A DNA stretch of 48,669 nt from Nemertoderma westbladi. Its lineage: Eukaryota > Xenacoelomorpha > Nemertodermatida > Nemertodermatidae. The notes below the pieces were generated by a model, which saw nothing but the letters and a program-made list of their open reading frames with translations, was not told the DNA's origin and did no database searches. Shown piece by piece: positions 12,501 through 24,500 of this stretch; the stretch's first letter is position 1; each line of letters begins with the position of its first letter. The DNA lies in assembly GCA_032718475.1 (NCBI GenBank), contig JAUCBJ010002565.1, forward strand, positions 1 through 48,669, read 5' to 3'. A program made the translations under genes and the position numbers.

Positions 12501-15500
12501 TGGGGCATCTGATAGACGTTATGAAGGTTAAAGATGATGACGTTTTGGCTCAACTGGCTCAGGCAGCAGTGGGACACGTTCGTGGGACCTTTGCGCAGCA
12601 TGAACTGATGAAGTGAGCAAAGCCTTAGATAGCCCTAGCTGATAGGGGCCCCATTAACGTGTTATCTTTCGTTAGTCAGAGGTCGTTCAACACAATACTC
12701 GTCTCCTTAATTTGCCTCATTGCGTTCGTTTGTTTTTTACTAAACTACATGCATACATACCAAGTTTCGTTTAATTTCATCAAGGAATGACAGAGTTATT
12801 ATAGCGATAAAAAATTTACGACGACGTTGACGACAGACAACTCGTTTATGGCACCCATACAGCCATATGCTAAGGCTTCGCTCCCTTTGAACGTGCCTCT
12901 CCCCCACATTCAATCCGGTTCGACGCAGTTTGTTGCTCGTTTTTGCTCATTGCTGCTCGTTGTGCTTTATTATTTCTCGTTGTTGGTCATTGTCTGATTG
13001 TTGCTCATTGTTGGTTATTGTTGCTCGTTGTTGGTCATTGTTGCTCATTGTTTCTCGTTGTTGCTCATTGTTCCTTGTTGGTGCTCATTGTTGCTCGTTA
13101 GTTGTACTTTATTATTGCTCGTTGTTGCTCGTTGTTGTACTCTATTATTGCCCATTGTTGCTCATTATTGGTCATTGATACTCATTGTTGCTTCTTGTTG
13201 TACTTTATTATTGCACGTTCAATCGTTGTTCCTCATTGTTGCTCGTTGTTGTACTTTATTATTGCTCATTGTTGCTCGTTGTTGCTCAATATTACTCGTT
13301 GTTGCTCATTCGCTCGTTGTTGTACTTTATTATTGCTCATTGTTGCTCAATATAACTCGCTGTTGCTCGTTCAGTCGTTGTGGCTCATTATTGCTCGTTG
13401 TTGTTCTTTATTATTGCTCATTGTTGCTCAGTGTTTCTCATTGTTGCTCATTGTTGCTCAATGTTACTCGTTGTTACTCATTGTCACTCATTGTCATTGT
13501 TGCTCATTGTTACTCGTTGTTCCTCATGTCCTCGTTGTTGCGCGTTGTTGTACTTTATTATGGCCCGTTGTTGCTCATTATTACTCATTGTTACTCGTTG
13601 TTGCTCATTGTTGCTCGTTGTTGTACTTTATTATTGCTCGTTCAGTCGTTGTTGCTCATTATTGCTCGTTCAGTCGTTGTTGTTCTTTATTGTTGCTCAA
13701 TGTTACTCGTTGTTATACTTTATTATTGCTCATTGTTGCTCAATGTTACTCGTTGTTACTCATTGTCATTGGTGCTCATTGTTACTCGTTGTTCCTCATG
13801 TCCTCGTTGTTGCTCGTTGTTGTACTTTATTATTACTCATTGTTGCTCGTTGTTTCTCCATGTTACTCGTTGTTGCTCGTTGTTGCTCGTTCAGTCGTTG
13901 TTCCTCATTATTGCTCATTGTTGTTCGTTATTTCTCGCTGTTGCTCATTGTTGCTCGTTGTTGTACTTTATCATTGCTCATTTTTGCTCGTTGTGGCTCA
14001 TTGTCTGATTGTTGCTCAATGTTACTCGTTGTTGCTCAGTGTTTCTCATTGTTGCTCGTTGTTGCTCAATATTACTCGTTGTTATACTTAATTATTGCTC
14101 ATTGTTGCTCAATATTACTCGTTGTTGCTCATTGTCGCTCGTTGTTGTACTTTATCATTGCTCATTGTTGCCCAATATAACTCGTTGTTGCTCGTTCAGT
14201 CGTTGTTGCTCATTATTGCTCGTTGTTGTTCTTTATTATTGCTCATTGTTGCTCAGTGTTTCTCATTGTTGCTCATTGTTACTCGTTGTTACTCATTGTC
14301 ATTGTTACTCGTTGTTCCTCATGTCCTCGTTGTTCCTCATGTCCTCGTTGTTGTACTTTATTATGGCCCGTTGTTGCTCATTATTACTCAATGTTACTCG
14401 TTGTTGCTCATTGTTGCTCGTTGTTGTACTTTATTATTGCTCGTTCAGTCTTTGTTGCTCATTATTGCTCGTTCAGTCGTTGTTGTTCTTTATTGTTGCT
14501 CGTTGTTGCTCAATGTTACTCGTTGTTATACTTTATTGTTGCTCGTTGTTGCTCAATGTTACTCGTTGTTATACTTTATTATTTCTCATTGTTACTCGTT
14601 GTTTCTCATTGTCATTGGTGCTCATTGTTACTCGTTGTTCCTCATGTCCTCGTTGTTGCTCGTTGTTGTACTTTATTATTGCTCGTTGTTTCTCAATGTT
14701 ACTCGCTGTTGATCGTTGTTGCTCGTTCAGTCGTTGTTCATCATTGTTGTTCGTTATTTCTTGCTGTTGCTCATTGTTGCTCGTTGTTGTACTTTATTAT
14801 TGCTCATTTTTGCTCGTTGTGGCTCATTGTCTGATTGTTGCTCAATGTTACTCGTTGTTGCTCATTGTTACTCGTTGTTGCTCATTGTTGCTCGTTCAGT
14901 CGTTGTTCCTCCTTATTGCTCATTCTGTTGCTCAATGTTACTCGTTGTTGCTCGTTGTTTTGTTACTCATTGTTAGTTGTTGCTTTTTGTTGACCATTGT
15001 TGCTCGTTGTGCATTTTTCCACCTATCAAATTAAGCGCAGAAGCTCCCTTATCTCTGTATCTTGCAGTCTTGCAATGTCCTGTCCAGGTTAGGCAGTTAG
15101 AAGGTCATAACTGTCATAAGCAGATAAGGGCAGAAGGAGGACGGGGCTGGGAGACGAGGTTTTAAGAGACATTACAGCATTATATAAGGATATTTAATTT
15201 AATTTATTAATTTAATTTATTTTATTTATTAATTTAATTTTTTTATTTAGGGGCCTAATTTAATTTATTTAATTAAATTAAATTAATTTATTTTATTTAA
15301 TTTATTTAATATATGAGAAATGAGAAATATTTAATTTATTCAAGGATAAGGAGAATGCAGATTTTGGAATGAAATTGTATACCAAAATAAGAAACCCATG
15401 TCAAAAAGTTCTTATTTAAGGACTTTTCGTATTTATGTGTACAATTTCGATATCTTAAATAAGGTAAATTTAAAAAATCCCTCTTATTTAGGAACTGGTC

Positions 15501-18500
15501 GTATTTTTGATGCAATTTTAAAAGGCTTGTAGAAAAAAAACCGGACGGTGAAATGTTTTCTGGTTTTTTGCATTATGTTCAAGAAAGACCCAACTTTTAT
15601 ATTGTGAAATAAAATTATGCGGTATTTTTTCCTGAAACAAGTACTTGCATATTATGTCGAAAAAATATCCAAAAAAGGCCCAAAAACCCCTAAATAAGAG
15701 CCATTTTCCTTAAATAAGAACCCACTTTTGGAGCTTATTTAAGGGTATGTTCTAGGGCTCGATCGGAGCTCCGGCCTCCGGCTCCGGCCATTTTGGCACC
15801 TCCGGCTCCTGCTCCGGCTCCGGTAAAAATATTGCCGGAGTTAATTTTTTAATAAAGTATTATATTTCGTGCATATTCTAATCTGAACAATTATTTACAC
15901 TATAAGTAGTACTGTACAGCTGTAGTACAGCTTCAATATCAAGCATAATAACTGCACTGCAGTATTTACTTAAAGTCAATGACTGACTGACTGTACTGCA
16001 GTACTGGTACTGGCCAGCTGGCTAACTAGCAGACTATTACAGACAGGCAGTTGCAGTGCAACAATAGGCCAGCCGACGTAATCAGTAAATACTTAGAGTT
16101 CTGAATACCGTAATAATAGCTACCGTTCCAAAGGTTGAAACTGAAAGTATTAGTTGGCACCTGTACCGGTGACGCGTGCAATTCATATATAATTGACGTG
16201 ATCTTAGAATTTAGATTTGATGTTACTTTTCGTGCCAAAAGTAATTTTGGGTATATACTGTAGATGACAAAAATCTCATGCTCCTGCAAAAAATACACAA
16301 TTGCACTGCAAGGAAATTTAATAATTTCCACTATTTTTAGCGGAGATTTTTCACATCAATAAAATTGGGATTGTTGTATAGATTTTAGGTGTAATTTAAT
16401 TATTTGTTGTAGTTCAATATATTATATATATAGTTTAGTTTATATAGTTTATCCATACTGTAGTTTATGATATAACAAATAATTTTTTGGGAGCATGGGT
16501 TGGGTATCTGAGGTTGACAAATCTGATGGGCTGGGAAATACCCCCATATACAGAAGTTGTGTTAATAAGCTTGCTACATTGTACCAGCACAATGATAATA
16601 AAACTGGGTGACTACAAAACAAAGACCCAAGACCCAAATAATAAAGACCTGTACAAAACACATGTGTTAAAGTTAACTATCGTTTATTGTTTTGGTTCCC
16701 CCAACACGCCTCTGTAACCTGCTCCTTTACTAACCTGCTTCTTTAAATGGTAATGGGACCAAACGCTCTTTGGGACCTAACACGACTTTACCTCTTTGTT
16801 TTTTACAGGTTACAAGAGCGTTAGGTCCCATTGCCATTTAAAGGAGAAGGTCAGTAAAGAAGCAGGTTACAGCGGCGTGATGGGGGAACCAAAACAATAA
16901 ACGAAAGTTAACACATGTTACAAATTTATGCAGGTGTTTATAATTGGATCTTTGGTCTTTGTTTTCTAGTCACCCAATAAAACTTATTAAATGATTAGAC
17001 AAATTTATAGTTCAGTCAATCGATAGCCGGTGGACTAAGTTTGTTTACACAAAATTTGGGAAAAATCGCACCAATAGTTAGTTACCTTGTTGTTATGTAC
17101 AATCCATGTTGATAAGGAAAGAAACATTATGGTCATATTTTGTGTAGCATGTAATGTGTGTGATCTATATATCTTATTATTGGTGTTATGGGTGAACGTG
17201 GGATGGCGTCAGACTTCCAGCTCGGAGGTCACCAGTTCGATCCCACCTGGACGTCATTGCCGACATTGCAAAAGCTGTGCCCAACAAAAAGTTATAATAT
17301 CTATATATCTAAACGTACTTGTAGAACAACACCTTAACAATTTCACCTTAATATGTTACTAAGCCTGCCACTAGCTTTTGTATTCTTATTCCGGTACGGA
17401 ATGTATTATAATCCACGGCGGATACCATTTTCTTAAATGTACTAGGCCTACTCCCTCGTCGCCGACACTCACTCGGCCGTTGTACATCACGGGGATAAGC
17501 GGGATATAAAGCACTACTTTATTTACTTGTAATAAATAGTCATTTAACAGACATATAAACTACTTTATTTTGCCTAATATAATGAATTTTGCCTCATATT
17601 ATGACTAACCTCTCTAATTCGTCCTTTAGTTTCTTTCTCGAGGTTTCATCCTCATCCATATGATGTCTCAGGGTTTTCGTAGTGCACCTTTCCTCCGCTA
17701 GATCGCGTTTCAACGTCTGCACCTCAGCTTCCAACTCCGCTCTCTCCAACTTCATCCTTCGGATAAGATCCTGGATACTTCTTTCCTCGCACGATACTAT
17801 GGAACTTATCTCTTTCTTCAGGGATCCCACAATATTGTTGTGTTCCATCTCGACATCAGCTAACTTCGCATTTAGTCTTGCGATTTCTTCAGCAGCACCC
17901 TTGTCTTTATTGGTCGTAATTGATATTTGATATTTCAATTCCTAGAATAAAATATAATAATTTTACAAAAAAATAAGTAATTTTCTGCTGCAATGGATCA
18001 ATTAATTTAGATGAAGTTATTGAAAACAGACCACAATCACAAAGGTGCTTATTGGAGACCTGGAATAACAGCTAATATTCGTAAAATTTATAAAATTATA
18101 TATTTCGGTAATTAGTTCCGTAAATATCTTTACATAAATAAGTAGAAGACTAATAGTTTGATATTGCCCTTGGCTTATGAGATACTGTACTACCGTGTGA
18201 ATGGGTCATGTTTGTAATTTCAGAAACGACGTAAGAGTTATTCTCCAACAGTTAGGAAGTCGTCCCTTTAAATCTAACTAAAGATAACCAAAGCGCTAAC
18301 TGAAGCTAACCAAAGCTAACACCGTAGTGACTGACTCACGTTTTTCTCAGCAATTTCTTCGGTAATTCTCGCTCCAAGTTCACTCATCTGCCGGTTCAGT
18401 TCATTGATTTGTGATTTGTGTCTGTAATAGAAGCGAGTAATCAAACTGGATTATAAAAGGAATTTAGAGGTACAAAACGTGATCAAATGAGAAATCCGTA

Positions 18501-21500
18501 CTAAATATTTAATTATCTACCCGGTATAATTATACGCCTAAAAACACCAACAAAACAAACCTGGATTATTCCCATACCAACTAACCCCATCCCACACCCT
18601 CCCACCCCCCTCACTCCTCCCTCCCTACGGTTTCATCTACTTTACCTGGCGTCCTCCTCCTTCTGAATATTGTGCTGCATTCCCCTACCAACTAACCCCA
18701 TCCCACCCCCTCACCCCCCCCCCCTCCCTACGGTTTCATCTACTTTACCTGGCGTCCTCCTCCTTCTGAATATTGTGCTGCATTCCCCTACCAACTAACC
18801 CCATCCCACCCCCTCACCCCCCTCCCTCCCTACGGTTTCATCTACTTTACCTGGCGTCCTCCTCCTTCTGAATATTGTGCTGCATTCTCATTCCAGCTAA
18901 TTCTCCCTCTTGATTCATCTTTTCGGCATTGAGGTCGCTGAACTTTTTACGCTGTTCCTTAACTTCGCTCTCCAACTGGAATAAAATAAGTGTCCGGAAT
19001 GTTAGATATTTGGCGAATTACATTATTGGTTAGCAGTTAGTGTCTACTAACAATTACTAAATAACAAAAAACTTCATATATCATAACCGGTATACATAAT
19101 GCTGGGCCGGCCTGGGGTTGGCAATGCACTAACACGTTCGATGTTATCCTTTGCTTCTCTAAGTTGCCTATCGAACTCATCCTTCCCGTTTCTGAATTCA
19201 GCTAACTCGTCGGTTTTCTTCTTCAGCACCTCGTCCTGATGAGCCCGTGACACGATTATGTCGTTGAACTCGCGACTCATGGAATCGAACGAACTCATCT
19301 GGGGCACTCCCCCCATCCCCTGGCTGTATCGCGCTCGCGTCTCTACCTGAACCAAACGGTCTCGTTCTCTGTTTAATTCTTCTTCCATACGTTTACATTT
19401 GGATTTCCACCTGCAGTTACAAATGAGGCCGTTTTAATTAATACTTATTTCTTCGCCCATGGTAATCTTCCGCTCAGAATAAGTATGTAGTATAATTTAT
19501 TGAAAGTGATTAAGTAACGATTGACTATAGATTATTATAGACAATGGGCGGTGTAGTATAATTTATTGTAGATTTGAGAAAGCAATGTATACATAGTACA
19601 AGGTGGGTGCAATCTTCGCCCGCGTCCAATCTTCGCCCGCGGGAAATCTTCGCCCGCGTCCAACCTTCGCCGGATTGGGGGAAACGAGCAGGTTAAGGCA
19701 CGATAGGTTACAGAGACAAATTTCTAACCAAAACAATAAACGAGATTGTTAATACTTTTTTTTACACGTTAACACGTTTTAACAATTTTGAGGGCGAAGA
19801 TTGCTCCGGGCGAAGATTGCTCGCGGGCGAAGTTTACTGCGACATGCACACATGTACAGTAGAATCTAAACATATAATCGTATATATGTTGACCGATTCA
19901 ACAGGTCGCAAACATAAACAGTTTGATAGACAACAAACCTACGTATATAGGGCCTTCCTATACTCATATAGATAAGGCAGGATGTTCACGACGATTTACC
20001 GCCGTTCCTCGAAACAATTACTACGTACACCAACTACTACTACTAGGTCGAGCAAGCTCGGAGAGTGGAAAGGAGATCTTCTAGGAGATTCTAGGAAATT
20101 CTTCATACAGTATTTGTCGGTATCGCACTTTCGTTTCTAACACGTTCAGTAGTCAAGTCAAGTTGGTCTATATGTCATAGCCGGTCGCCCATCGCTATGC
20201 TTTCCATGTGTTACTTCACGAAAAGGTAGAACTGGTGTGATTTCACGTTTACTTCTCTAGCAGTACCTACTACATCGCAATCTGCGTTCATGGAGAGTGG
20301 TTGATACAGGTGGTTGGTATTGTACCACATATAGCTAGGAGTTTTGACATGTGTTGACTCCAGCTGATGTTTAGGGCTGCTATGCCCTTAGTAGTATTGT
20401 GTAGAAACCATCAATTCGTTGTTCACGTGATTTCGTAAGTGTTCCGGAATCACTCAGTATAAAAGCTCGAAATATTCAGGTGACAGGAGAGGTTTTATTT
20501 CCAGATGGTATCCATTTTTGATAGAGCTACCCATGCCTTTGCTTTCCTAACTTCTAAGTCTTTCCTGCTGTTTTCTATCCATGATCCAAGGTACGGGAAG
20601 TCCTCAACTTTCTTCAGTTTATTATTATCAATGGTGGACATTTCCATTAAAATTCAAATGTAAGGTTTGTTAGTATTTATACGAAATCAAACCCCAGGAT
20701 AGTGAGAATATCTGAACATGTGTGTCACAATATAACAATCCAATTCCAGCAGCGATTCTTCTGATAGGCCATAAGCTCTTAGGACTTACTTGTAACTTTC
20801 AGATTTGTGAATGTCTCTTTCCCTAAATTTCCGATGTGGCAATTTGAGACTAGTGCTCAGATTGTCTGGGAAAGGCTAGTAGCGATCATAATATTATTGA
20901 AGATGATACCTAACATGGGTGAGTAGAAAACAAAGACTTTACTGCCCGTTCTGTACAAAACAAAGAGGTAAAGTTGCGTTAGGTCATAAAGAGCGTTAGG
21001 TCCCATTGCCATTTAAAGGAGCAGGTTAGTGAAGGATCAGGTTACAGAGGCGTGTTTTGGGAACCAAAACAATAAACAAAAGTTAACACATGTTACTTAA
21101 AAGATTATGCAGGTCTTTATAATTGGGTCTTGGGTCTTTGTTTCGTACTCACACTACCAAACATAACATCACACAAAACACTAAGAACTTTGCGCCAATA
21201 GAATGTCAGCTGATTGGAACGCGCGATGACGTGGGTTAGAAAATAAAACAAAAAGTTGGATTTCACTTTCGGACATTTCGCCTCTTCTTCAGTCAGATTT
21301 CCGTCAACCTTCTTACAAAGACGGAGAATATGGAATAGAAGATACATGCCAAGTGACCACTTCAGCTGAGCAAATACAATGAATTTAGAGAAGGTTTTCA
21401 CGTTCTGAAATATAGCCCTTTAGCTGCCAACAGAAGAACGTATTAAATTGTTTGAAGTAAAACGTTCTAAACTTTTCTCATGAACTTCCAAGGAGACGTT

Positions 21501-24500
21501 CCCCATTGTGCCCAATTCCATTTTCAAATATTCCAGTTTGGCCGGTGTAACAGGCTGAGATAACTCCCCACCAAATATGACTCCCCAGTCTTCCCAGCCT
21601 AGACTGAGAACACTCCCCAGTTTTCTCCCTAGATTTCTTAATTAACGGAAAGGAGCAGGTTACAGTGGCGGGCTTTTCTAACCAAAACAATAAACGATAT
21701 CTCAATAACATAGGTTACAGTTTTATTTTTGCAATATACGAAAATAACACAGGTACGGATATGAATTATAACTCAAGTAAGGGAGTCATTTCAGCCTAAG
21801 GGGAGTTCTCACCCTAGGCTGAGATAACTGGGGAGTGTTCTCAGCCTAGGCTGAGATAACTGGGGAGTGTTCTTAGCCTAGGCTGAGACGACTGAGAAGT
21901 GTTCTCAGCCTAGGCTGAGATGACTGGGGAGTCATTTCAAGAGGGAGTTATCTCAGCCTTGTACACCGGTTCAACGCAACTGATGCAGTACAGCAATTAC
22001 TGGTACCAGACCCTCTAAATATTAGCTAGTTTGATATGAGAAATAGCAACGTCTTCTGGCCGTGCAGCCTTGTGTTCAGATTTGTAAAAAGTACGCTGTA
22101 ATTTTGCACGACATCGAATTAAAAGTGCGAGGGTCGACTGTCCGATGTAATGTACAGACAACTTCTGAACTTGCAACTACGAAAGTGCGTGTTTATACTT
22201 TAGACACAGTGCAAAATTGTCATTATACCAGTAACCACATTGCGCAGTCTGTGCTGGCGTGGGTGTAGCACTGCAGCAGAACCGTCCCCTGTCCCGCCAG
22301 TGTCCTGTGGGGCGAGCCACGAAGGGAGTGAGCCTTAGCGTAGTGGTACCATTAATCAACCTGTCGTTCTGTCGTTCTGTCGCGTCCAATTTTAAACGTT
22401 AATAACTCAGCCAATCTTTGATGAAATCTATCCAAACTTGGTACACATGTTGTTTGGCAAAAGTTTAGAAATTTTCCAAGTAGAATTTCCGTGTGGCCTT
22501 CGAGAAGCTAAGATAATAGCAGTTAATTAGTTAATTAAGTTGATTACGGTAAAAACACCATTTTCAACCTGCCTTTTAAAGGAAATTAATTGTTTTACAG
22601 TATAAGATTTAAATAATTATACTTAAAAATTATACAGATGTAATCCACATACGCCATTCTATTATAGTTTTTAATTAGTTCAAGTGATTTGCTTTATTAA
22701 TTGTGTCTTTAATTGATCTAAAGTAATTAAAACGTCATAAAAAATTGATTCTCATTAAATACTGCTCATTTAATGGCTAACATGCTGGTACGATGGAAGG
22801 ATGTGTGTGTAAGGCAGCTAGTTGCTGGGAATGATTATTGGTCAAGTCTCTGCTGGTGTGGAGCTAGCTGGCTTGGAGTTGTGGCTGTAGACTAACCAGA
22901 GAGGAATTGTAATAGGCAACCAGTATTGCTATTCCAGCCCAGACATCATTCTTTAAATCCAACATCCCAACATCCTTCCTGTATTGACTCTACTATAAGT
23001 GTTGTATTGCTATCTCAGGTAAATGACAGATATAATAACATAAATACCATCCATGGCATGGCTGTTGTAGGCTTCTGAAATAGTTTATTCCACAATGTAT
23101 ATGTCTGGTTATTTTTTAATTGAATTTTTGCAAAGTAGTAAAATTAATGTTCTTAAAAATAATATTATTATTTTATATGTAACCTAGGAAATTAGCTACA
23201 TTTTTTCGCTGCAGCTTTAAGAGTGTACATTGATTTAATATTATTTCAATACCCATATTACTACATCGGCATAAGATGCGTTGGCGTTGTATCACACATC
23301 TCCACATATCACACATCTCCACATAGATGTATCAACAGTTACTCGCACAGTTTCGAAACTTCGCATAGTTATAACTGTATAAAGATCGTCAGTCTGCGTT
23401 TAGGAAAAATATTTTATGACAAAACAGGACAAGCGACGAGCGCAACGAGGCATATAATGAAGACGAGTACTGCATTGACTAAATTATTATATAAACCACC
23501 TGGCTTCACATATTGATCGCATCCCTAGTTATTATTATTATAAAGATCGTCCTAGCCTGCGTTTAAGAAATATATTTAAATACAAAACAGGACGAACGCA
23601 AAGAGGCTTATAATGAAAACGAGTACTGCGTTTATTATATTCCTATAAACCACCTGGCTTTGCATATTTAACGTGCGATTGGAAATAAGTTCGTGCTACC
23701 CTTCCGTGGGTGGTAGATGTCCCGGTTATGTATTGGTGGTTGGAAATAATAAAATAGGCCTATTAAATATAATGCAAAAAGCAACAGATACGCCCGGGAT
23801 CGAACACGAGTCTGTGTTGATAAGTAATAGCGAAGTATCCATTCCACTAATCGACAAGAATGGAAACATGGGCACATTGAGGAACGAGGTGTGTTTAACG
23901 TCTCCTGAACTTCCATGAACCCACCAGCCGGCCTATTAATTACTACATAGTTAGTTAGCCTTTCCTTCTGTATTAAAATAGAAAAGTGAAATGTGAAAAT
24001 ACGAAGACTAATTATTATAGATACAACAAAAGAGATATCAAATTAGAAGCAATAACTTAGGTTTCGCTTGAAATTGAAAATTGAAACTTACATAATTGTC
24101 GATTTCCGTGCTAGCAGACATTTGGCTACCTAACAATAATATTATCAATAAATTACAGTTATAAGTCATAGGCCTATTAATTCTTTAAATTGTTCACAGA
24201 CACAGATTACATTGGATTGCTGCTACATCTTCTGGATTGCTAAGATGAATATTCTTAATACAATTTCTTCGCTAGTACGGAAATATATTAAATATTTTGT
24301 CGATAAAATATTTATTCACCGACGCAAGAAATGTAAGTCTGTGAAAGGTGCTCAAAATAACTCACCAAAAGGAGACGACGACAAACCGATAAGCGTGAAC
24401 TACCATTACACGAGACAATGTAATTACACTTGCGGATTTTGTTTCCATACCGAGAAAACCTCGTTCGTTCTTCCTATAGAAGAAGCGAAACGCGGACTCC

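Noticed and set aside
12998-15034. Several long Cys/Leu-rich open frames on the plus strand
   Set aside because: They arise in all three frames of the 10-bp array, which lacks stop codons. No splice, start or homology support.
24212-24244. Earlier viperin start
   Set aside because: The codon at 24212 is TTG; the first ATG in frame is 24245. The same reasoning moved the starts of ACAT1 (8165), INF2 (40081) and the ASXL-like gene (44446).
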